A stretch of DNA of 64,000 nucleotides, taken from positions 1 to 64,000 of the forward strand of contig NZ_JAMJXC010000012.1 of assembly GCF_023571765.1 (NCBI RefSeq), in the 5' to 3' direction. The position numbers and the translations under genes were made by a program. The notes beneath the pieces were generated by a model. It did not search any database. It was not told the DNA's origin and was given only the letters and a program-made list of their open reading frames with translations. This DNA is from Xanthobacter aminoxidans. Lineage in GTDB: Bacteria; Pseudomonadota; Alphaproteobacteria; Rhizobiales; Xanthobacteraceae. Of this stretch, positions 37,718 through 45,708 are shown piece after piece (the stretch's first letter is position 1; each line of letters starts with the position of its first letter).

Positions 37718-38743
37718 TCAGAGCTCCGCCATCAGCTGGTCGAAATTGACGGTGGAGGCCTTGCCGATGTCGGCGCCGTGCTCTGTCAGGAAAAGGTCTG
37801 CGGCCTTGCGCCCCTCGTCCCTCAGCCAGGTGAGGAAATCCCATTCGGCATTGAGCTTCGAGGAGAAGCCCAGCTCGTTCATGATGGGGTTGCGCACCAC
37901 ATGCACCCGCATCCGCGCCCAGTTGCAGGCTTCCGAGTCGCCGGAAAGCTCGTGCACGTGGCGCTGGAGCAGCGCCATCATGTACAGCTCCTTGATCGCC
38001 ACCGAGTTGAACGACACCTCGTTGAGGCGGTTGAGGATTTCGCCCGGCGTCTTGGGCGTGCCCGGCCGCTCTAGCGGGTTGATGGGCACGAGGATGGTGT
38101 CGTCGGACTTCAGCTCGCTCACCAGCGGCGCCAGCGTCGGGTTGCCGGAATAGCCGCCGTCCCAATAGGCCTCGCCGTCGATCTCCACCGCCTGGAACAG
38201 CGTGGGCAGGCAGGCCGAGGCCATCAGCACGTCGGGGGTGATCTCGGCATTGCGGAACACGCGCGGGCGGCCGGTGCGCACGTTGGTCGCGGTGATGAAC
38301 ACCTTGATCGGGGAGGAGCGCAGGCGGTCGAAGTCGATCTGCTTTTCGAGGATCGGCGCAAGCGCATTCCCGCCCAGGGGATTGTACTGGTAGGGCGAGA
38401 ACATGCGCGTCATGAAATCCATCATCAGGAAGCCCGGCGCGGTGTCCATGGACCAGCGGCCGAGCATCTTGTCGAAGGGCGAGCGCTTGAACGGGCTGAA
38501 GCGCGCGGCCTCCGAGACGTGGGTCCAGTAGCTCTCAAGGGCGAGCTTGGCGCCCTCGCGGCCGCCGGCGGCGAAGCCGTCCGCCAGCACGGCGGCGTTC
38601 ATGGCGCCCGCCGAGGTGCCGGAGACGCCCTCGATCTCGAGCCAGCGCTCGTCGAGGAGCCGGTCGAGCACCCCCCAGGTGAAGGCCCCGTGGGAGCCGC
38701 CGCCCTGCAGGGCGAGATCGACGAGTACCGGTTCCCGTTCCAT
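37718..38743 (-). CDS. Patatin-like phospholipase
   Basis: A 341-residue patatin-fold hydrolase. The oxyanion loop is 'LVDLALQGGGSHGAFTWGVLDRLL', the nucleophile elbow 'IEGVSGTSAGAMNAAVL' (GxSxG) and the catalytic Asp lies in 'YWDGGYSGNPTLAPL' (DGG). The residues following, 'DTILVPINPLERPGTP' and 'LNEVSFNSVAIKELYM', are those of the bacterial RssA-like group that often neighbours hydroxybutyrate permease genes. It cleaves acyl esters of phospholipid or a neutral lipid, and members have been linked to PHA granules. The ATG at 38743 with a GAGG upstream was preferred over one four codons earlier. Confidence 0.88.
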   Translation of the reverse strand: MEREPVLVDLALQGGGSHGAFTWGVLDRLLDERWLEIEGVSGTSAGAMNAAVLADGFAAGGREGAKLALESYWTHVSEAARFSPFKRSPFDKMLGRWSMDTAPGFLMMDFMTRMFSPYQYNPLGGNALAPILEKQIDFDRLRSSPIKVFITATNVRTGRPRVFRNAEITPDVLMASACLPTLFQAVEIDGEAYWDGGYSGNPTLAPLVSELKSDDTILVPINPLERPGTPKTPGEILNRLNEVSFNSVAIKELYMMALLQRHVHELSGDSEACNWARMRVHVVRNPIMNELGFSSKLNAEWDFLTWLRDEGRKAADLFLTEHGADIGKASTVNFDQLMAEL

Positions 38744-38875
38744 CTGAGACCTCATTCACAAGCAGGCCGCATCTGGTGCGGGCCTGTCGCCGTTTGGCGT
38801 GGGCGGGCGATCCTCGGGTCGTCTGTGTTCTTGATCCTTGGCGGCGGCGGGGCAGGCCCGCCATCCGCGTGCCGG

Positions 38876-41800
38876 TCAGGCCGGCTGCGTCTTGGCCGGC
38901 GCTGTCTTTCCCGCGCCCGCGACGCGCTCCGGCCCGGTGTCGGGTCCGAACCACGCCACATAAAGCGCCGGCAGGAAGATGAGGGTGAGCAGCGTGCCCA
39001 CCAGCAATCCGCCCATGATGGCGAAGGCCATGGGCCCCCAGAACACGGTGGGCGCGATGGGGATCATGCCGAGCACGGTGGACACTGCTGTGAGCATGAT
39101 GGGCCGGAAGCGCATGGAGGAGGCGGAGACCACCGCATCCCATACGGTCTTGCCCGCCGCGCGGTCCGCCTCGATCTGGCCGATGAGGATGACCGCGTTC
39201 TTGGTGATCATGCCGATGAGCGCCAGCACGCCGAGAATGGCGACGAAGCCCAGCGGCCGGCCGGAGGCGAGCAGTGCCGCCACCACGCCGATGAGGCCCA
39301 GCGGCGCCACCGACAGCACGATGACGAGCCGCTGGAAGCTCTTCAGCTCGAACATCAGCACGGTGAACATGAGCAGCAGCATCACCGGCACCACGGCGAC
39401 GACAGAGGCGAGGGAGGACGCGCTCTCCTCCACCGTGCCGCCGGTGGTGATGGCGTAGCCGGCCGGCAGCGTGCGGCGCAGCGCCTCGATCCTCGGATCG
39501 AGCTTCTCCACCACGCTCTCGGGCAGCACGCCGCGCTTCACGTCCGACTGGACGGTGAGGGTGGGCACCCGGTCGCGCCGCCAGATGGCGGGATAGTCCT
39601 GCCCGTATTCGAAGGTGGCGATCTGCGAGAGGGGCACGGTGCGGCCGTTGGGCAGCGGCACCTGGAGGGTGGCGAGGGAGGCCAGCGACACGCGCTCCTC
39701 GTCGGTGGCGCGGGCCACCACGTTGACGAGATAGATGTCGTCGCGCACCTGCGTCACCGGCTGGCCGGAGAGCACGGTGTTGAGCACGCCGGCCAGCTGC
39801 GCGGTGGAGAGGCCGAGCAGGCGCGCCTCGTCCTGGTCCACGCGGATGGAGACCTGCCGGGCGGGCTCGATCCAGTTGTAGTTGACCGTCTCCACCTCGG
39901 GGTTCTCGGCCATCACCTTGGCGAGGTCGAAGGCGATGGCGCGCACCTTCTCGATCTCCGGGCCGGAGACGCGATACTGCACCGGCCAGCCCACGGGCGG
40001 CCCCAGCTCCAGCGGCGAGATGCGCGCCACGAGCTGCGGGAAGTCGGTGGCGAGCACCTTCTCCAGCTTCACGCGCAGCCGCTCGCGCGCCGCCACATCC
40101 TTGGCCACGATCACGCTCTGGGCGAAGAAGTCGTTGGGCAACTGCACGTCGAGGGGCAGATAGAAGCGGATGGCGCCGCGGCCCACATAGGTGGACCAGC
40201 GGGCCACGTCCGGATCATTGGCCAGCACCTTGTCGAACGCCTCGGCGACGCTCTGCGAGGCGTAGATGGAGGCGTTCTGCGGCGAGGCGAGGTCCACCAG
40301 CAGCTCGGGCCGGTCGGAGGAGGGGAAGAACTGCCGCGGGATCAGCGGCAGCGCCAGCACCGAGAGCACGAACAGGCCGGCGGTGACGGCGAGCGTCACC
40401 CAGCGCAGGCGCAGGCACAGGATGAGGAAGGCGCGGTACATCCCCATCACGCCCTTCGGAGGGGCGTCGGGATCGGGGATCTTGTCCTTCGCCGGCGCGC
40501 GCAGGATGAGCACCTGGAGGAGCGGCGCGAACAGCACCGCCACGATCCACGAGACGAGGAGGGCGATGCCCACCACAGCGAACAGGGTGAAAGTGTATTC
40601 GCCCGCCGAGGAGGCGGCGAAGCCCACCGGCACGAAGCCCGCCACCGTCACCAGCGTGCCCGCGAGCATGGCCGCCGCATAGGCCTTGAAGGCGTAGGAG
40701 GCGGCGGTGGGCGGATCGTCGCCGGCCGCGAGGCGCGTCAGCGTCGCGTCCGTCGTGGTCATGGCGTCGTCCACCATCAGCGCCAGCGCGATGATGAGGG
40801 CGCCCAGTGAGATGCGCTGCATGTCGATATGCGCGAGCTGCATCAGCGCGAACACGATGGCCAGCGTGAGCGGGATGGCGAGCGCCACGATGGCCCCCGC
40901 CCGCACCCCGAGCGCGATGAACGACACCACGAGGATGATGCCCACCGCCTGCCACAGGCTCTCCATGAATTCGGAGATGGCGCTCTTCACCGTCACCGCC
41001 TGATCGGCCACCAGCGTCGCGTCGATGCCCACGGGCATGTTGGCGAGGATGCGGCTCATGGCGCGGTCGATGTTGGCGCCCATGGCGAGGATGTCGCCGC
41101 CGTCGCGCATGGCGATGGCGAGGCCGATGGCATCCTTGCCGTTCACCCGGAACATGGGCTGGGGCGGATCGGCGAAGCCGCGGCGGATGGTGGCGATGTC
41201 GGCGAGGCGGATCAGCCGCCCGTTCACCGCCAGATTCACGTTGGCGATGTCGGCTTCCGAGGCGAAGGCGCCGGAAACGCGGATGGAGATGTTCTCCTTG
41301 CCGGTCTGGATCTCTCCCGAGGGGCGCACGATGTTCTGCGCCGCCAGCGCCGAGAGCACCGCCTGCCGGTCGATGCCGAGGCTTGCCAGCTCGGCCATGG
41401 AGAATTCGATGAAGATGCGCTCGTCCTGCGCGCCGAGGATCTCGATCTTCGACACGTCCGGCACGTGCAGCAGCTCGGAGCGCGCCTCCTCCACATAGTC
41501 GCGCAGCTCGCGATGGGAGAAGCCGTCCGCCGTGAAGCCGTAGATGATGCCGAAGGTGTCGCCGAACTCGTCGTTGAAGAACGGCCCCACGATGCCCTGC
41601 GGCAGGGTGTGGCGGATGTCGGCGATGCTTTTCCGCACGTGATACCAGATGTCCGGCACCTCGGAGGCGGTGGCCGAACCCTTCAGGTGCACGAACACGG
41701 TGGTGACGCCGGGCTTGGTGTAGCTTTCCAGGAAGTTGAGCTGCGGCGTCTCCTGGAGCTTGCGCTCAAGGCGTTCCGTCACCTGCTTGAACGTCTCCTC

Positions 41801-41980
41801 CAGCGTGGCGCCGGGCCAGTTGGCCTGCACCACCATGGTCTTGATGACGAAGGTCGGGTCTTCCGCCCGGCCGAGATTGCGGAACGCCATCACGCCGGCC
41901 ACCACGGAGATGGCCATGAGATAGAGGATGACGGATCGGTGTTTCAGCGCCCAGGCTGAAAGGTTGAAGCCGCCGCTCAC
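38876..41980 (-). CDS. RND efflux transporter, inner membrane permease
   Basis: A 1034-residue AcrB-type RND pump with 12 membrane helices and two large periplasmic loops. The N-terminus is 'FNLSAWALKHRSVILYLMAISVVAGVMAFRNLG'. The proton relay Asp pair is in 'LIIALALMVDDAMTTTDATL'. Other landmarks are 'NWPGATLEETFKQVTERLE' and the C-terminal 'FRPIMLTAVSTVLGMIPIAPTVFWGPMAFAIMGGLLVGTLLTL'. The start is a GTG overlapping the adaptor's stop (GTGA), and upstream in-frame residues belong to another frame of that gene. With the MFP at 41977 it forms a pump; no outer membrane channel is in view. Confidence 0.93.
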   Translation of the reverse strand: MSGGFNLSAWALKHRSVILYLMAISVVAGVMAFRNLGRAEDPTFVIKTMVVQANWPGATLEETFKQVTERLERKLQETPQLNFLESYTKPGVTTVFVHLKGSATASEVPDIWYHVRKSIADIRHTLPQGIVGPFFNDEFGDTFGIIYGFTADGFSHRELRDYVEEARSELLHVPDVSKIEILGAQDERIFIEFSMAELASLGIDRQAVLSALAAQNIVRPSGEIQTGKENISIRVSGAFASEADIANVNLAVNGRLIRLADIATIRRGFADPPQPMFRVNGKDAIGLAIAMRDGGDILAMGANIDRAMSRILANMPVGIDATLVADQAVTVKSAISEFMESLWQAVGIILVVSFIALGVRAGAIVALAIPLTLAIVFALMQLAHIDMQRISLGALIIALALMVDDAMTTTDATLTRLAAGDDPPTAASYAFKAYAAAMLAGTLVTVAGFVPVGFAASSAGEYTFTLFAVVGIALLVSWIVAVLFAPLLQVLILRAPAKDKIPDPDAPPKGVMGMYRAFLILCLRLRWVTLAVTAGLFVLSVLALPLIPRQFFPSSDRPELLVDLASPQNASIYASQSVAEAFDKVLANDPDVARWSTYVGRGAIRFYLPLDVQLPNDFFAQSVIVAKDVAARERLRVKLEKVLATDFPQLVARISPLELGPPVGWPVQYRVSGPEIEKVRAIAFDLAKVMAENPEVETVNYNWIEPARQVSIRVDQDEARLLGLSTAQLAGVLNTVLSGQPVTQVRDDIYLVNVVARATDEERVSLASLATLQVPLPNGRTVPLSQIATFEYGQDYPAIWRRDRVPTLTVQSDVKRGVLPESVVEKLDPRIEALRRTLPAGYAITTGGTVEESASSLASVVAVVPVMLLLMFTVLMFELKSFQRLVIVLSVAPLGLIGVVAALLASGRPLGFVAILGVLALIGMITKNAVILIGQIEADRAAGKTVWDAVVSASSMRFRPIMLTAVSTVLGMIPIAPTVFWGPMAFAIMGGLLVGTLLTLIFLPALYVAWFGPDTGPERVAGAGKTAPAKTQPA

Positions 41981-43068
41981 AGGCTGGCTCCCGCCGGGGT
42001 GGCGAGCAGGCGCACCTTCTGGCCCGGGTGCAGGGCCTGCACGCCCGCCGTCACCACGATCTCGGAGGGCTTCAGCCCCTCGCCGACGCTGACGGACGCC
42101 GGGCCGAAGCGCAGCACCTCGATGGTGCGCAGCGCCACCGTCTGGGACTTGGGGTCCACCACCCACACGGCGGGCTTGTCGTTGAGGCGGGTGAGGGCGC
42201 TGGCCGGGATTTCCACCACCGGCCCGCGGTCCACCATCACCCGGCCGACCACCGTGGTGCCGAGGCGCAGCGCCTCCGGCGGATTGTTGAGACCGACACG
42301 GACGCGGAAGGTGCGCGTCACCGGATCGGCCTGCGGGGCCACCTCGCGCACGCGGCCGGTGGCGGTGATGGCGGGATCGGTAGCGAGGGCCACCGTCACC
42401 TCGGGATCGCCGGGGATGCCGGACAGCAGCGCGGCGGGCACGTCGAACACCGCGTCGCGGCCGTCCTGGCGTGCCACCTCGATCACCGGCTGGCCGGCCT
42501 GCACCACCTCGCCCGGCTCGGCCCGGCGCTGGGTGACGACGCCGGCGCTATCGGCCTTCAGCTCGGTGAAGCCGAGGCGGTCCTCGGCCATCTGCAGGCG
42601 CGCTTCCGCGTCGTCCACCTGCGCGCGGGCGTTCAGGAACGCCTGCTCGGCCTGCTCATACTGGGCGCGCGGGGTGAAGCCGCGGGCGAGGAGCTGGCGC
42701 TGGCGCTCATACTGGTTGCGGGTCTGGGTGAGGTTGGCATTGGCCGCGCCGAGCGCCGCCTGCGCCGAGCGCAGCGCATTCTGCTCGTCCTGCGGATCGA
42801 GGCGGGCGAGCACCTGGCCGGCGGTGACGCGATCGCCCACATTCACCAGCCGGTCGATGATGCGGCCGGAGATGCGGAAGCCGTAGGTGGCCTCGTTCTG
42901 CGCCTCCACCACGCCGGTGAGGCTCACGGCGTCGCTCGCCGCGCGGTTGGTGGCGACGACGGTGCGCACCGGGCGCGGCTCCTGCGCCTGCGGCTTCTGG
43001 GCTTCACCGCAGGCAGAAAGGAAAAAGCAGGCGCCGAGCACGCCCATAAGCATGCGCTTACCTTTCAC
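41977..43068 (-). CDS. RND efflux periplasmic adaptor (MFP), lipoprotein
   Basis: A 363-residue HlyD/AcrA-type adaptor. A GTG start gives a basic n-region (KGKR) and a lipobox 'FFLSAC' with the lipid-bearing Cys20; an ATG at 43053 would lack the charges. The adaptor has a beta-barrel/lipoyl part 'GRIIDRLVNVGDRVTAGQVLARLDPQDEQN' and an alpha-hairpin of about 100 residues, then 'VVTQRRAEPGEVVQAGQPVIEVA' and a C-terminal 'ALTRLNDKPAVWVVDPKSQTVALRTIEV'. It links the inner membrane pump to an outer membrane channel. It is followed by the RND gene with a 4-nt overlap. Confidence 0.9.
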   Translation of the reverse strand: MKGKRMLMGVLGACFFLSACGEAQKPQAQEPRPVRTVVATNRAASDAVSLTGVVEAQNEATYGFRISGRIIDRLVNVGDRVTAGQVLARLDPQDEQNALRSAQAALGAANANLTQTRNQYERQRQLLARGFTPRAQYEQAEQAFLNARAQVDDAEARLQMAEDRLGFTELKADSAGVVTQRRAEPGEVVQAGQPVIEVARQDGRDAVFDVPAALLSGIPGDPEVTVALATDPAITATGRVREVAPQADPVTRTFRVRVGLNNPPEALRLGTTVVGRVMVDRGPVVEIPASALTRLNDKPAVWVVDPKSQTVALRTIEVLRFGPASVSVGEGLKPSEIVVTAGVQALHPGQKVRLLATPAGASL

Positions 43069-43263
43069 CACGCCAGCATCCTGCCCGCGATATCCCCGAT
43101 GGTCACGCACGAGCAGCTCCTCTTCGCAGTGCAACCAGCGTGGCTATAAAGGAGACTTGGACGTTAGACCAGACACTTCGCCGGAAGGACCTTCCTATAC
43201 GTGGCCGTTTCTGCCATTCGGGGTGGGAACGTGCGCGACATGCGCCAAAAGGAGAATATGAAC

Positions 43264-43968
43264 ATGGCAGAGGTCAAGGTCGCCGTCGTCACCGCGGGCG
43301 GTTCGGGCATGGGTGCGGCGTGCGCGCGGCGCCTTGCTGCGGATGGCTATGCGGTTGCCATCCTGTCCTCGTCCGGCAAGGGCGAGGCGCTGGCGGCGGA
43401 ACTGGGCGGCCTGGGCGTCACCGGCTCCAACCAGAAGGCCGAGGACATCGCGAAATTCGTGGATCAGGTGATGGCCCGCTACGGCCGCATCGACGTGCTG
43501 GTGAACAGCGCCGGCCACGGCCCCCGCGACACCATCACCGCCATCACCGACGAGCAGTGGCACCAGGGCCTCGACGTTTATCTCATGAATGTGATCCGCT
43601 CGGTGCGGCTCGTCACCCCGATCATGGTGGCGCAGAAGAGCGGGGCGATCGTCAACATCTCCACCGCCTGGGCGTTCGAGCCGGCGGCCATGTTCCCCAC
43701 CTCCGCGGTGTTCCGCGCCGGGCTTGCCGCCTATACCAAGATCTTCGCCGACACCTATGCCGCCGACAACGTGCGCATGAACAACGTGCTGCCCGGCTGG
43801 ATCGACAGCCTGCCGCAGACCGACGAGCGCCGCGCCGGCGTGCCCATGGGCCGCTATGGCACCAGCGCCGAAATCGCCGCCACCGTGGCCTTCCTCGCCT
43901 CCGAAGGCGCCGGCTATATCACCGGGCAGAATTTGAAGGTGGACGGCGGGCTGATGCGTTCGGTGTGA
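43264..43968 (+). CDS. SDR family protein with altered active site
   Basis: A 234-residue Rossmann-fold protein of the classical SDR type. The cofactor motif is 'VVTAGGSGMGAACARRLAADG' (TGxxxGxG-like), and 'VNSAGHGPRD' is the NAG motif. The conserved Ser is in 'AIVNISTAWAF', but the YxxxK motif is replaced by Ser147-Ala-Val-Phe-Arg151 ('PTSAVFRAGLAAYTK'). The C-terminal 'VAFLASEGAGYITGQNLKVDGG' is normal. The change argues against standard Tyr-based catalysis. The ATG with AGGAG at a good distance was chosen over one two codons earlier. It is divergent from the RND adaptor. Its substrate is unknown. Confidence 0.8.
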   Translation: MAEVKVAVVTAGGSGMGAACARRLAADGYAVAILSSSGKGEALAAELGGLGVTGSNQKAEDIAKFVDQVMARYGRIDVLVNSAGHGPRDTITAITDEQWHQGLDVYLMNVIRSVRLVTPIMVAQKSGAIVNISTAWAFEPAAMFPTSAVFRAGLAAYTKIFADTYAADNVRMNNVLPGWIDSLPQTDERRAGVPMGRYGTSAEIAATVAFLASEGAGYITGQNLKVDGGLMRSV

Positions 43969-43980
43969 GGGCCGTGGCCC

Positions 43981-45105
43981 TCAGCCGACGCCGGGCCCCG
44001 GCTTCGCCCGCGCATCCCGCGCCACGTGGATCATCATCAGCTCGCCCACATTCTCCGGCGTGAGCAGGCCCACGAGCCGGCCGCCGGCGACATCGAGCAC
44101 GCCGACGGCGGGGACCTGGGCACTGGTGATGAGCTTCAGCGCCGCATCGAGCTTGGAGCGCGCCTCCACGGTGGGGATATCGTGCTGCATCACCTCGATG
44201 ACGGGCGTTGACGGCCCCTGGTCCTTCAGCGCCCGGATCATGGCGTCGCGGGTGAGCACGCCGCGCAGATGGCCGGCGCCGTCCACCACCGGGAATTCCT
44301 TCTGGGTGGAGCGGATGAGCGCCTCCGCCGCGTCGTCCACGGTGGATTGCGGCCCCAGCGTCTCGAAATGCGTGATCATGGCGTCGGCCACGATATGCCC
44401 GCGCGAGGCCTCCCTCAGCTGCACCTGCCCGGCCTCGCCGGAGGCCGCGAGGAAGACGAAGACGCCGATGATCATCAGCATGGGATTGGTGAAGATGCCC
44501 AGAAGCCCGAGGCCGATGGCGAGGCCCTGACCGATGGAGGCGGCCAGCGCCGTCGCCCGGGCAAAGCCCATCTTCATGGCGAGCAGCGCGCGCAGCACCC
44601 GGCCGCCGTCCATGGGGAAGGCCGGGATGAGGTTGAACAGCACGAGGAAGATGTTGGCCCCCGCCAGCTTGACCAGCATGGAGGTCCGCGGGTCCTCGAT
44701 CTTGGCCAGATCCTCCGCCTTGAGGTCGCCGCCGGCCAAGGTGAAGCTCAGCACCGCCAGCAGCACGACGGCGATCACCACATTCACCGCCGGCCCGGCG
44801 ATGGCCACCACCAGCTCCTGCGAGGGCTTCTCCGGGATGCGCTCCAGATTGGCGATGCCGCCGAACGGCCAGAGCGTGATGTCCGGCGTCTTCACCCCGT
44901 AGCGGCGCGCGGCGAACACGTGCCCCAGCTCGTGCAGCAGCACGCAGAAGAACAGCATCGCCACGAACAGCACGCCCTCCCACGCGGCCTGCGCGCCGCC
45001 GGAGCGGTAATAGGCCGCCCAGATCCACACCAGGAACAGCAGGAACGTGACGTGGATGCGGATGGCGGTCTCGCCGAGGCGGCCGATGGTCAGGGACCAG
45101 GGCAT
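43981..45105 (-). CDS. Site-2 protease family protein with CBS domains
   Basis: A 374-residue membrane metalloprotease of the M50 (SpoIVFB/Rip) type. The zinc motif HELGH is at 58-62 in 'LLHELGHVFAARRYG', and the third ligand Asp166 is in 'LIPAFPMDGGRVLRALLA'. Helices at about 16-35, 45-65, 97-125 and 145-200 fit the family. The C-terminal 145 residues hold a CBS pair ('IVADAMITHFETLGPQSTVDDAAEAL', 'QHDIPTVEARSKLDAALKLI'), which probably senses a nucleotide. It cuts membrane-spanning proteins. The ATG with AGGGAGA was chosen. It is divergent from a MarR gene. Confidence 0.9.
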   Translation of the reverse strand: MPWSLTIGRLGETAIRIHVTFLLFLVWIWAAYYRSGGAQAAWEGVLFVAMLFFCVLLHELGHVFAARRYGVKTPDITLWPFGGIANLERIPEKPSQELVVAIAGPAVNVVIAVVLLAVLSFTLAGGDLKAEDLAKIEDPRTSMLVKLAGANIFLVLFNLIPAFPMDGGRVLRALLAMKMGFARATALAASIGQGLAIGLGLLGIFTNPMLMIIGVFVFLAASGEAGQVQLREASRGHIVADAMITHFETLGPQSTVDDAAEALIRSTQKEFPVVDGAGHLRGVLTRDAMIRALKDQGPSTPVIEVMQHDIPTVEARSKLDAALKLITSAQVPAVGVLDVAGGRLVGLLTPENVGELMMIHVARDARAKPGPGVG

Positions 45106-45205
45106 TCGAAATCTCCCTGAGGGATGTGGAGTGACACATAGCGCCTCGGGACGGGCACGCAATGACATGCATCAGGACGTCTCCGGCTTGTTGGTAAGGA
45201 AAGCT

Positions 45206-45211
45206 TATTAT
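45206..45211 (+). promoter_or_regulatory. Possible -10 element of the marR gene, leaderless mRNA
   Basis: TATTAT (one mismatch to TATAAT) stands 11 nt before the marR ATG at 45223 in a small AT-rich island. A transcript starting 6-9 nt below it would have almost no leader, and I see no Shine-Dalgarno. The -35 is weak, so this is tentative. Confidence 0.35.
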
Positions 45212-45222
45212 ATAGTCCCCTT

Positions 45223-45708
45223 ATGAGATCGCCCCCGCCCGCCGCTACGCCCCAGCTCGGTTTCGTCCTCGTGGATGCCGCCCGGCTCTATCGCGCCCGC
45301 ATCGACCGCGCGTTCGACGGCGCGGGCCTCGGCCTCACCCCCGGCGAGGCGCGGGCGCTGGCGCACATCAACGTCAATCCCGGCCTGCGTCAGTCTGCGC
45401 TGGCCGAGAAGATGAGCGTGGAGCCCATGACGCTGGTCGGATTCCTGGACCGCCTCGAGGCGCTGGGGCTGGTGGTGCGCGAGGCGGACCCGACCGACCG
45501 GCGGGCCAAGATCGTCGCGCTCACGGATGCGGCGCGGCCCTATCTGGACGGGATCGAGCAGGCGGCGGCGCGGGCGCGCGAGGAGGCGACGCGCGGGTTT
45601 TCGGATGAGGAGCGCGCGCAGCTGCGCGAGTTCCTCGACCGCATCCGCGGCAATCTCGCCCGGGACTGTGCGGGCCGCGAGGCCCGGCTCAAGGAGGCGC
45701 GGCGGTGA
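45223..45708 (+). CDS. MarR family transcriptional regulator
   Basis: A 161-residue MarR protein. The winged helix shows 'LTPGEARALAHINVNPGLRQSALAEKMSVEPMTLVGFLDRLEALGLVVREADPTDRRAKIVALTD', with the DRRAK wing. It starts with a short Pro/Ala leader and ends 'RLKEARR'. It overlaps the following drug exporter by the tetranucleotide GTGA, so the two are translationally coupled. The regulator probably represses its own operon and releases DNA when a drug-like ligand binds, as with MarR/EmrR pairs. Confidence 0.9.
   Translation: MRSPPPAATPQLGFVLVDAARLYRARIDRAFDGAGLGLTPGEARALAHINVNPGLRQSALAEKMSVEPMTLVGFLDRLEALGLVVREADPTDRRAKIVALTDAARPYLDGIEQAAARAREEATRGFSDEERAQLREFLDRIRGNLARDCAGREARLKEARR

Noticed and set aside
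38519-40810. 763-codon open frame on the plus strand opposite the RND pump
   Set aside because: Composition (His, Gln, Gly, Glu) typical of antisense translation; the RND gene on the minus strand has clear motifs.
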